DNA of 34,438 bases from Rhodopila sp. (lineage in GTDB: Bacteria; Pseudomonadota; Alphaproteobacteria; Acetobacterales; Acetobacteraceae), in assembly GCA_025355085.1 (NCBI GenBank), contig JANXLQ010000174.1:1-34438 (forward strand), in the 5' to 3' direction. Position 1 is the stretch's first letter. Each line of letters begins with the position of its first letter. Below the pieces are notes generated by a model that searched no databases, had not been told where the DNA came from, and worked only from the letters and a program-made list of their open reading frames with translations. Both the position numbers and the translations under genes were made by a program. Shown piece after piece: positions 25,654 to 32,788 of this stretch.

Positions 25654-26754
25654 CTACATTTGGCTGTATTCGCCCTTTGCGTCCCAGACATACATGACAT
25701 AACCGCCGCTGGTTACATCGCCCTTCTTATCGAAGCCGATCGGACCCAGCACACTCGGCCACGGCCCACCCGACTTCAGCATCGCGGCAACCTTCTTTGG
25801 ATCGAGGGAATTGGCCTTCTTAGCCGCCTCGGCCCAAATCTGGATTGTGGCATAGCTGTAAAGAACGTAACCCTCTGGATCGATCTTTTTAGCGGCGAAT
25901 TCCTTTACCACCGCAGCCGCTGTCGGGTTCTTCCTGGGGTCGGGAGAGAACGTCATCAGCGAACCCGTACCCGCCGAGCCGGCAATGTTCCAGAATTCCT
26001 TGGTCACCATCGCATCGCCGCTGACCAACGTGGCGGTCATGCCCTGCTCCTTGGCCTGGCGGATGATTAGGCCGGCCTCGGTATAGTATCCACCAATATA
26101 GATGACAGAAACACCAGCCTGCTTCAGACGGCTGACGACGGCGTTGTAGTCTTTCTCGCCTGCTGTATAGGCGTCGAACATCGTCTCTTGCACGCCAGCG
26201 GCGTTCAGGGCCTTCTTGGTCTCTACCGCAAGACCTTTACCATAAGCGGAGTTGTCATTCAGGATCGCGATTTTCTGGCCCTTGTAGTGTTTCGCCAGAT
26301 AGTTACCCGCGACCTCCCCTTGCTGGTCGTCGCGTCCGCAGACGCGGAACGTGCCCCAACCGCCCTCATCGGTGAATTTGGGATTGGTGGAAGCGGGCGA
26401 GATCATCAGAATGCCCTCTTCCAGATACACCTTGCTGGCCGGGATAGAACTGCCGGAGCAGTAATGACCTGCTACCAGCACCACTTTCTTCGTCGCCATC
26501 TGGTTGGCGACGGACACGGCCTGCTTCGGATCGCAGGCATCGTCCGCGATGTTCAGCACGATTTTCTGGCCCAATATGCCACCGGCCTTGTTCAGGTCCT
26601 CGACCGCCTGGATTGCGCCGATCTTCATCTGCTCCCCAGCCGCGGCATTGGAACCGGTCAGCGGGCCGGCCACGCCGATTTGCACGTCAGCGGCCATCGC
26701 CGGCAGCGATAACAGGGTGGCCAAAGCGGCTCCCAGTAAGGATTTTTTCAACAT
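25654..26754 (-). CDS. Branched-chain amino acid-type ABC transporter substrate-binding protein (LivK-like)
   Basis: Predicted 366-residue periplasmic binding protein. MLKKSLLGAALATLLSLPAM AADVQ carries a standard Sec signal with AMA-type cleavage. IGVAGPLTGSNAAAGEQMKI is the type-I periplasmic fold opening, and SPASTNPKFTDEGG with NDNSAYGKGLA are typical of LivJ/K proteins. The ligand may be a branched-chain amino acid, but members also bind amides, short acids and aromatic compounds. No permease or ATPase gene is beside it, so it is an orphan that must use components encoded elsewhere. AGGGA precedes the ATG. Confidence 0.9.
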   Translation of the reverse strand: MLKKSLLGAALATLLSLPAMAADVQIGVAGPLTGSNAAAGEQMKIGAIQAVEDLNKAGGILGQKIVLNIADDACDPKQAVSVANQMATKKVVLVAGHYCSGSSIPASKVYLEEGILMISPASTNPKFTDEGGWGTFRVCGRDDQQGEVAGNYLAKHYKGQKIAILNDNSAYGKGLAVETKKALNAAGVQETMFDAYTAGEKDYNAVVSRLKQAGVSVIYIGGYYTEAGLIIRQAKEQGMTATLVSGDAMVTKEFWNIAGSAGTGSLMTFSPDPRKNPTAAAVVKEFAAKKIDPEGYVLYSYATIQIWAEAAKKANSLDPKKVAAMLKSGGPWPSVLGPIGFDKKGDVTSGGYVMYVWDAKGEYSQM

Positions 26755-26843
26755 TGCACATCCCTGTTGCGATTCGTAACGCGCAACCCTACCCCTCGGC
26801 GGCGAAGTGCGCCAGAATCCTCTGAGTTGAAGGGGATCGGGTT

Positions 26844-28007
26844 ATGAAAGCATCGTTGTTCTATCTGCCGAGTATCGGGAGCCGGGCGGATATTGAGTCG
26901 GGCATGGCCGGGATGAACCCGGTTTTCTATCAGCGGATGCTCGGGGAATTATCCGAGCAGATCAGGCTGGCGGACGATTTGGGGTATGATTCGGTCAGTT
27001 TCACCGAACATCATTTTCATATCGAGGGGTTCGAGGTTTCCAACAATCCGGTGCTGCTGGATCTGTATTTCGCGATGCAGACGAAACGGATAAGAGTGGG
27101 CCAGTTGGGTATTGTGCTGCCGGCGTCTAATCCTATCCGTGTTGCCGAGGATATCGCGATGCTGGATCACATGACCGGCGGGCGGGCGAATGCCGGGTTC
27201 GCCCGGGGGTATCAGCGGCGCTGGGTGGATATCATGGCGCAGCAGGCACATGGGGTCAGCGGCGCTCTGCCGCATCAGCATGACGCGATCGACGCGGCAA
27301 ACAGGGCTGCGTTCGAGGAGAATTTTCAGATCATCAAGAAGGCGTGGACGCAGGAGATGCTGACCCATGACGGTCAGTTCTGGAAAGTGCCGGCGGGGGA
27401 GACTCCGTGGGTGCTGGATACGACCGAAAAATGGGGCAAGGGTGTTGAGAACGGGATTTTGAAGTCGGTGGGGGTGGTGCCGAAGCCGTTTCAAAAGCCG
27501 CATCCTCCGATTTTTCTGCCGTTCGCATCGTCGGAGAATTCGATACGATGGGCGGCTAAAGAGGGCGTGACGGCGATCCTGCCGGCGATGCTGCCGGTTT
27601 ATGAGAACCATCTGTATGACGTTTATGCCGAGGTTTCGGGGCGGCCGCGCGGGCTTGGGACAGGGTTGTTACGGGACGTTATCATTGCGGACACGGATGA
27701 GGAGGCGATGGCGCTGTGGCGGGACTCCGGACAGTTCTCCGGGCGGGCGTGGTTTGAACCGTTCGGGTTCCGGCGCGGGATGCAGAACCCGAAGACGGGG
27801 GAATTCCTGACGCCGGAGGAAGCGGTGCGGGAGGGATATATCCTGGCCGGGACGGTCGATACCGTAATCCGGGGAATGGAGGCGAACATGAAGCGGCAGA
27901 ATGTCGATTGGGTGTTCTGCTATACGTATAACGGGTTGATTCCGCACGGGAAGCTGATGAAGTCGATTGAGCGGTTTTGGACGGAGGTGATGCCGAGGTT
28001 TGGGTAG
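26844..28007 (+). CDS. LLM-class flavin-dependent oxidoreductase (luciferase-like monooxygenase)
   Basis: Predicted 387-residue TIM-barrel monooxygenase using reduced flavin. SFTEHHFHIEGFEVSNNPVL near residues 59-78 and VLPASNPIRVAEDIAMLDHM with TGGRANAGFARGYQRR are characteristic of the bacterial luciferase-like family. The substrate is not deducible. AAGGGGAT precedes the ATG. It is divergent from the binding-protein gene with about 90 bases between starts, suggesting possible shared regulation. Confidence 0.9.
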   Translation: MKASLFYLPSIGSRADIESGMAGMNPVFYQRMLGELSEQIRLADDLGYDSVSFTEHHFHIEGFEVSNNPVLLDLYFAMQTKRIRVGQLGIVLPASNPIRVAEDIAMLDHMTGGRANAGFARGYQRRWVDIMAQQAHGVSGALPHQHDAIDAANRAAFEENFQIIKKAWTQEMLTHDGQFWKVPAGETPWVLDTTEKWGKGVENGILKSVGVVPKPFQKPHPPIFLPFASSENSIRWAAKEGVTAILPAMLPVYENHLYDVYAEVSGRPRGLGTGLLRDVIIADTDEEAMALWRDSGQFSGRAWFEPFGFRRGMQNPKTGEFLTPEEAVREGYILAGTVDTVIRGMEANMKRQNVDWVFCYTYNGLIPHGKLMKSIERFWTEVMPRFG

Positions 28008-28069
28008 CCCCATTTTATCATGACAATGTCGGGCCGGAATAACATAAAGGCGATTGTCCTGGAGGCCCC

Positions 28070-28360
28070 ATGCTCAGCCGTTCGGTTCGCACGACCAAAC
28101 TTGATCTTCGCCTGTCTCCCCAGGCGAAGCAGACCCTGAGCGCTGCTGCCCGGGCGTCCCACTGCTCGGTCAGTCAGTTCGTGTTGCAAAGCGCTCTGTC
28201 CCGAGCCGAGGAAGTATTGATCGAGCGGCGGCATTTCGAACTGAATGCCGAACAGTGGACCACATTCATGGCAGCACTGGATGCACCACCGCGCGACCTG
28301 CCCAGGTTGCGGCAGTCGATGCAGGAAGCATCCGTGTTTGAAGCCACGGATGCTGGATGA
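28070..28360 (+). CDS. DUF1778 (TacA-like) antitoxin
   Basis: Predicted 96-residue antitoxin of the TacA/DUF1778 ribbon-helix-helix type. RTTKLDLRLSPQAKQTLSAA is the DNA-binding N terminus and SVSQFVLQSALSRAEEVL the following helix pair; the tail FELNAEQWTTFMAALDAPPR is the family's toxin-neutralising region. The gene is complete with a plausible GGAGG site upstream. Its stop overlaps the start of a GNAT-toxin stub by 4 bases (ATGA), the usual TacA-TacT arrangement, but that toxin is truncated, so this antitoxin is orphaned. Confidence 0.88.
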   Translation: MLSRSVRTTKLDLRLSPQAKQTLSAAARASHCSVSQFVLQSALSRAEEVLIERRHFELNAEQWTTFMAALDAPPRDLPRLRQSMQEASVFEATDAG

Positions 28361-28422
28361 GCGATGGCTTTCGGATCGAGAAACTCCGCCGCGACCATCC
28401 TGTTGACGGTTTCAGTTGTGGC
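28357..28422 (+). pseudogene. Truncated TacT-like GNAT toxin
   Basis: The frame opens MSDGFRIEKLRRDHPVDGF SCG, the normal start of a TacT acetyltransferase toxin (FRIEKL..H.VDGFDCG). Homology stops after about 22 residues; the remaining open frame to 28689 has no acetyl-CoA-binding motif and runs antisense to the higA remnant. No GNAT sequence was found in the other frames nearby. The rest of the toxin was probably deleted, with the junction between 28422 and 28513. Confidence 0.75.
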
Positions 28423-28512
28423 ACAGCCGGAAACGCGTCCAGGGTGGGCAATCCATCGTTGGTCCGTGTGGTCGCCATGGATGTTCCCTTACCGATCAAA
28501 AACCAGCCCCAA

Positions 28513-28799
28513 CTATGCCGCACGCGGCGAAAGCCGCGTCACCGAAACTCCAAGCTTCCGACCACGAACCTGAGCCAGATCGTAACTGACCTGCATCCTC
28601 AGCCAGATATCCGCCGACCCGCCGAACGCTTTTCCAGTCGCAGCGCCATTTCCGGTGTCACATCGCTCTTGCCGTTCATCACGTTGTAAAGCTGCTGCCG
28701 GGTGACACCCAAGCCAGCCGCCCCCGCCGCAACGGACAGGCCGAGATCGTCGATATTGTCCCGGATCAGTTCACCCGGATGCGGTGGGTTCTTCTTCAA
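28513..28799 (-). pseudogene. HigA-type antitoxin, frameshifted
   Basis: A TTG start gives NPPHPGELIRDNIDDLGLSV and GLGVTRQQLYNVMNGKSDVT PEMALRLEK, a HigA helix-turn-helix antitoxin. After LEK the frame falls into RSAGRRISG and stops at 28599. In the neighbouring frame the family C terminus continues: KAFGGSADIWLRMQVSYDLA then QVRGRKLGV, stopping at 28513-28515. Adding one A to the run at 28630-28633 restores a full-length protein, so a single-base deletion is the simplest cause. The start overlaps the HEPN stop (TTGA). No HigB toxin is recognisable beside it. Confidence 0.82.
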
Positions 28800-29238
28800 A
28801 CTACCTCATCAGGCGGAATGTGACCGCGCAGGCAGGCCACCAGGCGATCGATCACCGCCATTGCCTGCCGTAATTCGGCCTCCGCCGGCTCGTCCGGTAT
28901 CTCCGCATCAGGACCCGGATAGCGAAAATCGAATGCCCAAGACGTAAACAAGGTAAGTCGCCTCAAGGAGATCCGTCTCCTGTGGATACCGAGGGCTGGC
29001 CAGGATCCCCAGACGCTCAAGATCGTGAGTCTTCGTGAAGGGCACGTCAGCCAGCACAAGTAGTCCCTTGATCAGCTTTTCAGCCGCTTGCTGGCAATGA
29101 TACGCCGAGGCGGCCAGCGACGGCTCGATGGCATCAAGGCAAAGCCGAGCGGACCCGTAGGTCTTCACTGCCTACCGCCAACCATCGCAACACGACGAGA
29201 CGACGATCCTGGGCTAACTCGTGATCGTCACCGCTCAT
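28796..29238 (-). pseudogene. HEPN-domain toxin, two frameshifts
   Basis: Pieces of one HEPN protein lie in three frames. The ATG at 29238 gives MSGDDHELAQDRR then WLAVGSEDLRV. The next frame supplies ARLCLDAIEPSLAASAYHCQ, QAAEKLIKGLL and FTKTHDLERLG. The third supplies FTSWAFDFRYPGPDAEIPDE and RQAMAVIDRLVACLRGH. The first shift fits an extra C in GGTCCGCTCGG near 29150; the second lies near 28950-28965. Both have the same sign (+1 or -2). The order downstream of MNT, with an 11-base overlap, is that of MNT/HEPN toxin-antitoxin pairs. Confidence 0.8.
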
Positions 29239-29540
29239 AGACGACAATGCCCTCGGTTCGTGCGGCGTAAGGCAGCGTGCCGACGATCCGGCTAAAGCGC
29301 CGGTAGGTATCTTCCCGGCACGCAATTACGTCGGCCGGCTGCTTATACGGTCGCCGAGCTTCCATCCCCGCTCGGTACGTCAGCTTCTCGGGTGGCGCGT
29401 CGTCATCCAGGACAACCAGCAGATCGATGTCGCTGTCCGGCCCTGCCTCGCGCGACAGACCCAAACACGATGACCCGGCGCGGCTGAAAATAGGCCACGA
29501 CGGGTTCAAGTAGTTCAGACGGCACAAGCGGTTCAACCAT
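29228..29540 (-). pseudogene. MNT-type minimal nucleotidyltransferase antitoxin, frameshifted
   Basis: The ATG at 29540 gives MVEPLVPSELLEPVVAYFQP RRVIVFGSVARG, the start of an MntA-like minimal nucleotidyltransferase with its GSxxRG loop. It then shifts frame. The continuation, EAGPDSDIDLLVVLDDD with the catalytic DxD, lies in the next frame and runs to 29228. The break near 29445-29455 falls between the two halves of the active site. Its sign (+1, -2 or -5) would fit loss of one copy of a short GCGAG-like repeat. In known pairs, this enzyme AMPylates and silences the HEPN toxin. Confidence 0.8.
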
Positions 29541-29677
29541 TGCCGACTCCACGACTAAACGCACCATACACGAAAAGGCTGTACCTGACACCACACCAAC
29601 ATCGTTAGGGTCCGCATCACCAAGAACCGCCGTGTCTCGACTATCGGGGCGGAGAGTCCGCTCAGAAGCGCACCCAA

Positions 29678-30286
29678 TCAACCCGCCGGCCGAGGACCCG
29701 ATCCGGGGTGCTTAACCAACTCAAGCAAGGCACGTCGCGTTTCTTCATCGTGTCCCGGCAACTTCTCGACCCGCGAAGCATTCCGTCCCGCCTGAGCTGC
29801 GATTTCGAAAACCTGATCGGCCGACTGAATTTTCTGTTCGCTCTCCAGGATTCGCAGGAAATCCAGCGTGCTCAATTCGACAATCCGATCACGGTCGCGA
29901 ACCGTCACGCGCTTTAGGACTGTCGTTTCCTCGCACAGCAAGACCCCGCGTTCATTCCCAACCAACCGGTCCGGTTCCTCGATCACTTCCACCGCCGCCC
30001 GTTCACCCAGATTGGGTTCGCGAAGATTAGGAATGCTCACGCGCGCCGCGTCGAACAACTGGTATGCCTTTGTGGGTGCGATCTCCACATGGGTTCGATG
30101 CGCCTTGACCCAATCAATGATGTCCTGAGCACCCAAACGGGCCGCATCGAACGTTGCTTCGTGCAAAACAGCATCGGGGATAATCAGGCCGGCATCGACG
30201 AAGAGCAGATAATCAAGCGACTGAGCAACCGCCAAGGTGATCAGCGGCCCGGTATCGACCACGAAGATCTTAAGGTCACGCGGCAT
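29678..30286 (-). CDS. PIN-domain toxin-like protein
   Basis: Predicted 202-residue PIN-fold protein, presumably a metal-dependent ribonuclease. The acidic residues expected in the active site are present: Asp11 in VVDTGPLI, Glu43 in LHEATFD, Glu95 in NLGERAAVEV, and Glu119/120 in LLCEE, where many PIN proteins have Asp. The C-terminal 50 residues (ETRRALLELVKH) are an extension beyond the core. It overlaps the upstream antitoxin by 11 bases. The reading frame is intact, in contrast to the four broken genes downstream, so the pair may be functional. Confidence 0.8.
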   Translation of the reverse strand: MPRDLKIFVVDTGPLITLAVAQSLDYLLFVDAGLIIPDAVLHEATFDAARLGAQDIIDWVKAHRTHVEIAPTKAYQLFDAARVSIPNLREPNLGERAAVEVIEEPDRLVGNERGVLLCEETTVLKRVTVRDRDRIVELSTLDFLRILESEQKIQSADQVFEIAAQAGRNASRVEKLPGHDEETRRALLELVKHPGSGPRPAG

Positions 30287-30488
30287 GCTTGGGGAACATC
30301 CAGGCCCGCGCCCGTGCGATCTGCTCCTCCCGGCCAGCGACAGGTGCTCGGGGCAGCGGCAGGTTGTGCTCGCTCAACAGGGCCAGGACTTCGCCATAGG
30401 TCGCGCCGTTCAACCGTTTGCGCAATTCAAGGGCCGTCATATCGCCACGGGAGTACGCCTCCAGGGCTGCTTTCGCCTTCGCATCCAT
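30276..30488 (-). CDS. Antitoxin partner of the PIN toxin
   Basis: Predicted 70-residue protein, MDAKAKAALEAYSRGDMTAL then ELRKRLNGATYGEVLALLSE and a basic/acidic tail. The short helical N terminus reads as a DNA-binding or dimerisation part and the rest as a toxin-binding tail, as for antitoxins encoded in front of PIN genes. GGAGGAGG precedes the ATG at 30488; the frame opens earlier at 30659, but this is not needed. The 11-base overlap with the toxin gene implies coupled translation. Two perfect palindromes lie 43-150 bases upstream and may be its operator. Confidence 0.72.
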   Translation of the reverse strand: MDAKAKAALEAYSRGDMTALELRKRLNGATYGEVLALLSEHNLPLPRAPVAGREEQIARARAWMFPKHAA

Positions 30489-30530
30489 GCCTACATCCTC
30501 CTCCGATCGCCCGGACCAGCGACGGAACAC

Positions 30531-30637
30531 ATTAGACCATGATCGTTTAAGGTTGAACCCTCTCCCGTGTCGATCATGGTCTAATTCTATGTTTGATCGC
30601 GTGATCGTTTGAGGTGGAAGTAACCTCAAACGATCAC
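30531..30637. promoter_or_regulatory. Two perfect 15-bp inverted repeats upstream of the PIN module
   Basis: First pair: 30531-30545 (ATTAGACCATGATCG) and 30571-30585, loop 25 bases. Second pair: 30601-30615 (GTGATCGTTTGAGGT) and 30623-30637, loop 7 bases. The sequence TGATCGTTTRAGGT is shared: once at about 30540-30553 between the arms of pair one, once as the left arm of pair two and once, inverted, as its right arm. They lie between the EamA stop (30694) and the antitoxin start (30488). Operator sites, or mutually exclusive RNA hairpins, are both possible. Confidence 0.8.
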
Positions 30638-30693
30638 ACTCTAAGCGCACGCACGCCAAACCATTTCACCCAAAATTTAAATTTCCACCGCCC

Positions 30694-31560
30694 CTACCGC
30701 CGCGCCGCCAGCGCCACCCCTGCCAGCGTCAGCGCCAGCGCCACGATCTGGCGCGGGCCGAACGTCTCGCCCAGCAGCACGCCCGACCCGATCACCCCCA
30801 CCAGCGGAGACACCAGCACCGTCGTCGCCGCCGTCGAAGCCGGAACCATCCGCAGTGCCCGGAACCACGCCAGATATGCGACCGTCAGCGGAATGGTCGA
30901 GATGTACGCGATCGACACCCACCCGCCGGTCGTGACACGGCCCCAGTCCGGGTCCTCGAACAACGCCAGCACCAGCATCAGCGTCATCCCGAGCATGGCC
31001 TGCCATGCTACGCTGGTGGTGGGCGGCAGACGGAGCGGCTTTTTCTTGGCCAGCACCGTCCCCAATCCAAACAGCACGGCGGCGGCCAGGCTCAAGCCGG
31101 CGGCGGGCAGTTTCTGCCAGGTTGCCTCGGCCGTATCGGCGCCTACCAGCAGCGCGACGCCACCCAGCGCCATTGCCAACGCCAGCACTTTGCGAAGTGT
31201 CGGTCGCTCCCCCAACATCGGCCACGCCAGTAACGATGCCCAGACCGGCAAAGTGTAGGTGATTACCACCGCCTCGGATGCCTTCAGCCACACCAGGGAC
31301 ATGGTCGTCAGCACAATGAACAGGCCGTAGTTCAGCATCGAGAACAATAGCAGCCTCGGCCACTGGTCGCGCGGCGGCCACAGTCTTTCGCCGCGCACAA
31401 AGGCGACCAGGAACGCGAAGCTGAATCCCAGCACGCCGCATGTCGCCCGCATGGAGAATGGCGGCAGCATGGTCAGCAGGAACTTGGATTGGGGCCATGT
31501 CAGCCCCCAGGTGCAGGCGGTGAACAGCACCAGGGCGATGCCCTCGGTGCGTTCCGTCAC
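30694..31560 (-). CDS. EamA-family (DMT) transporter
   Basis: Predicted 288-residue inner-membrane transporter with about ten hydrophobic helices in two EamA repeats. TACTWGLTWPQSKFLLTMLP opens the first, and VSPLVGVIGSGVLLGETF is the classic end of the second. Cargo is unknown; family members export amino acids, nucleosides or drugs. GTG at 31560 (VTERTEGIALVL) was chosen over the ATG at 31605, because the extra residues overlap the lipoprotein's C terminus. It lies 13 bases after the lipoprotein stop. Confidence 0.87.
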   Translation of the reverse strand: MTERTEGIALVLFTACTWGLTWPQSKFLLTMLPPFSMRATCGVLGFSFAFLVAFVRGERLWPPRDQWPRLLLFSMLNYGLFIVLTTMSLVWLKASEAVVITYTLPVWASLLAWPMLGERPTLRKVLALAMALGGVALLVGADTAEATWQKLPAAGLSLAAAVLFGLGTVLAKKKPLRLPPTTSVAWQAMLGMTLMLVLALFEDPDWGRVTTGGWVSIAYISTIPLTVAYLAWFRALRMVPASTAATTVLVSPLVGVIGSGVLLGETFGPRQIVALALTLAGVALAARR

Positions 31561-31573
31561 CAGCCGGCCCGGT

Positions 31574-31990
31574 TTAACGGACGTAAACACGTACCTGACC
31601 GGCACCCAGCGCGGGATCGGTGCGCACGCCCAAATGAATGCGCGTTGCCGGCACCCGGTCGCGCATGATCGCCTTCATGACGCCGGTGGCGCGTTCCTGG
31701 CCGGCATCGGGTTCCTCGGTGTTTTTCACCACGGAGATCACGTCGTATTGCACATTGGCATTGCGGTTCTCCGCCGCCCGCACCGCGTAATGCAGCAGTT
31801 CGGCGTAATCCGGCGACGGGATCGTGTAGTCGATGATGACCAGCGCCGTGCGCGTATCGATGATAACCGGGGCCGGCGGTGGCGCCGGTTGCGCCTTGGC
31901 CTCCGGCGAAGGGGCAAACGTTTTCCGATCGATCAGCGTGCAGCCGGTGAAGCTCAGCAACGCCAAGGCAACGGGTAGAAATCGAGTCAC
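31574..31990 (-). CDS. Lipoprotein with OmpA-like C-terminal domain
   Basis: Predicted 138-residue lipoprotein: MTRFLPVALALLSFTGC is a signal with lipobox FTGC. A short Pro/Ala-rich linker (PAPPPAPVI) is followed by a domain resembling the OmpA/peptidoglycan-binding fold: ALVIIDYTIPSPDYAELLHY, VMKAIMRDRVPATRIHLGVR and the final strand VRVYVR. The family assignment is tentative. It overlaps the aldolase stop by 4 bases (ATGA) and precedes the EamA gene, an unusual mix of functions in one transcript. Confidence 0.72.
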   Translation of the reverse strand: MTRFLPVALALLSFTGCTLIDRKTFAPSPEAKAQPAPPPAPVIIDTRTALVIIDYTIPSPDYAELLHYAVRAAENRNANVQYDVISVVKNTEEPDAGQERATGVMKAIMRDRVPATRIHLGVRTDPALGAGQVRVYVR

Positions 31991-32751
31991 TGGCGATACT
32001 CCGGGGCGTCACGATCGAGCTGCCGCTTAATACTGTCCAAATGCAGTTTCGGCGAATCGCGCCCGCCCTCGTGCCGCATTTGCAGCGCGGTGGCTTCGGC
32101 GATGTGCGGCGGCACCGGCACGATTGGGCGGCCGGTGGATTGGGCCAGACGCTGCACCTCGCAGGCACGTTCGAGGTAATACAGATCGTCCCAGGCTTTG
32201 GCGATGGTTGGCGCCAGGACCAGCACGCCGTGGTGTTTCATGAATACGATGTCGGCGTCACCCACGGCGGAGGCAATGCGGTCGCCCTCCGACTCGTCCA
32301 GCGCCAGACCGCGATAGTCGCCGTCCACCACCGTGCGGCCGTAGAATTTCAGCGCGGTCTGGCCGGCCCAGATCAGCGGATCGCCTTCCACCATCGTCAG
32401 CGCGGTGGCGTTCGGCATGTGAGTATGGAAGGCGGCTCGGGCACGCGGAATACGGGCGTGCAGACGGGCGTGGATGTAGAAGGCGGTGTCCTCCGGCACG
32501 CCGTCGCCCGCCACGACCCGGCGGTTGAAATCGCAGATCAGCAGGCGCGATGCGGTGATTTCCGAAAACGCCCAGCCGTCGGGGTTGACCATGAACAGGT
32601 CGTCCCGGCCGGGAACCATGAAGGACAGGTGGTTGCAAACGCCTTCATTCAGCCCCATCCGCGCCGCCGCCCGGAAGCACGCGGCGAGGTCCACGCGGGC
32701 CTGCCACACGTCCGGGCTATCGAGATCGGTGTTTCGCATGATCGATGTCAT
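31987..32751 (-). CDS. Class II aldolase/adducin-family protein
   Basis: Predicted 254-residue zinc aldolase or decarboxylase. CNHLSFMVPGRDDLFMVNPD is the phosphate and substrate loop, HTHMPNATAL gives two zinc-binding histidines, and MKHHGVLV the third. Substrates in this family include sugar-phosphates (fuculose, ribulose) and hydroxy-acids. The frame opens at 32994, but the ATG at 32751 fits the family; an ATG at 32739 is also possible. It is divergent from the M20 hydrolase (38 bases between starts), so the two may share a control region. Confidence 0.88.
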   Translation of the reverse strand: MTSIMRNTDLDSPDVWQARVDLAACFRAAARMGLNEGVCNHLSFMVPGRDDLFMVNPDGWAFSEITASRLLICDFNRRVVAGDGVPEDTAFYIHARLHARIPRARAAFHTHMPNATALTMVEGDPLIWAGQTALKFYGRTVVDGDYRGLALDESEGDRIASAVGDADIVFMKHHGVLVLAPTIAKAWDDLYYLERACEVQRLAQSTGRPIVPVPPHIAEATALQMRHEGGRDSPKLHLDSIKRQLDRDAPEYRQ

Positions 32752-32788
32752 AGGATGCAGGCTTGCAGGAAGCCGCCCAGTGGGCAAG

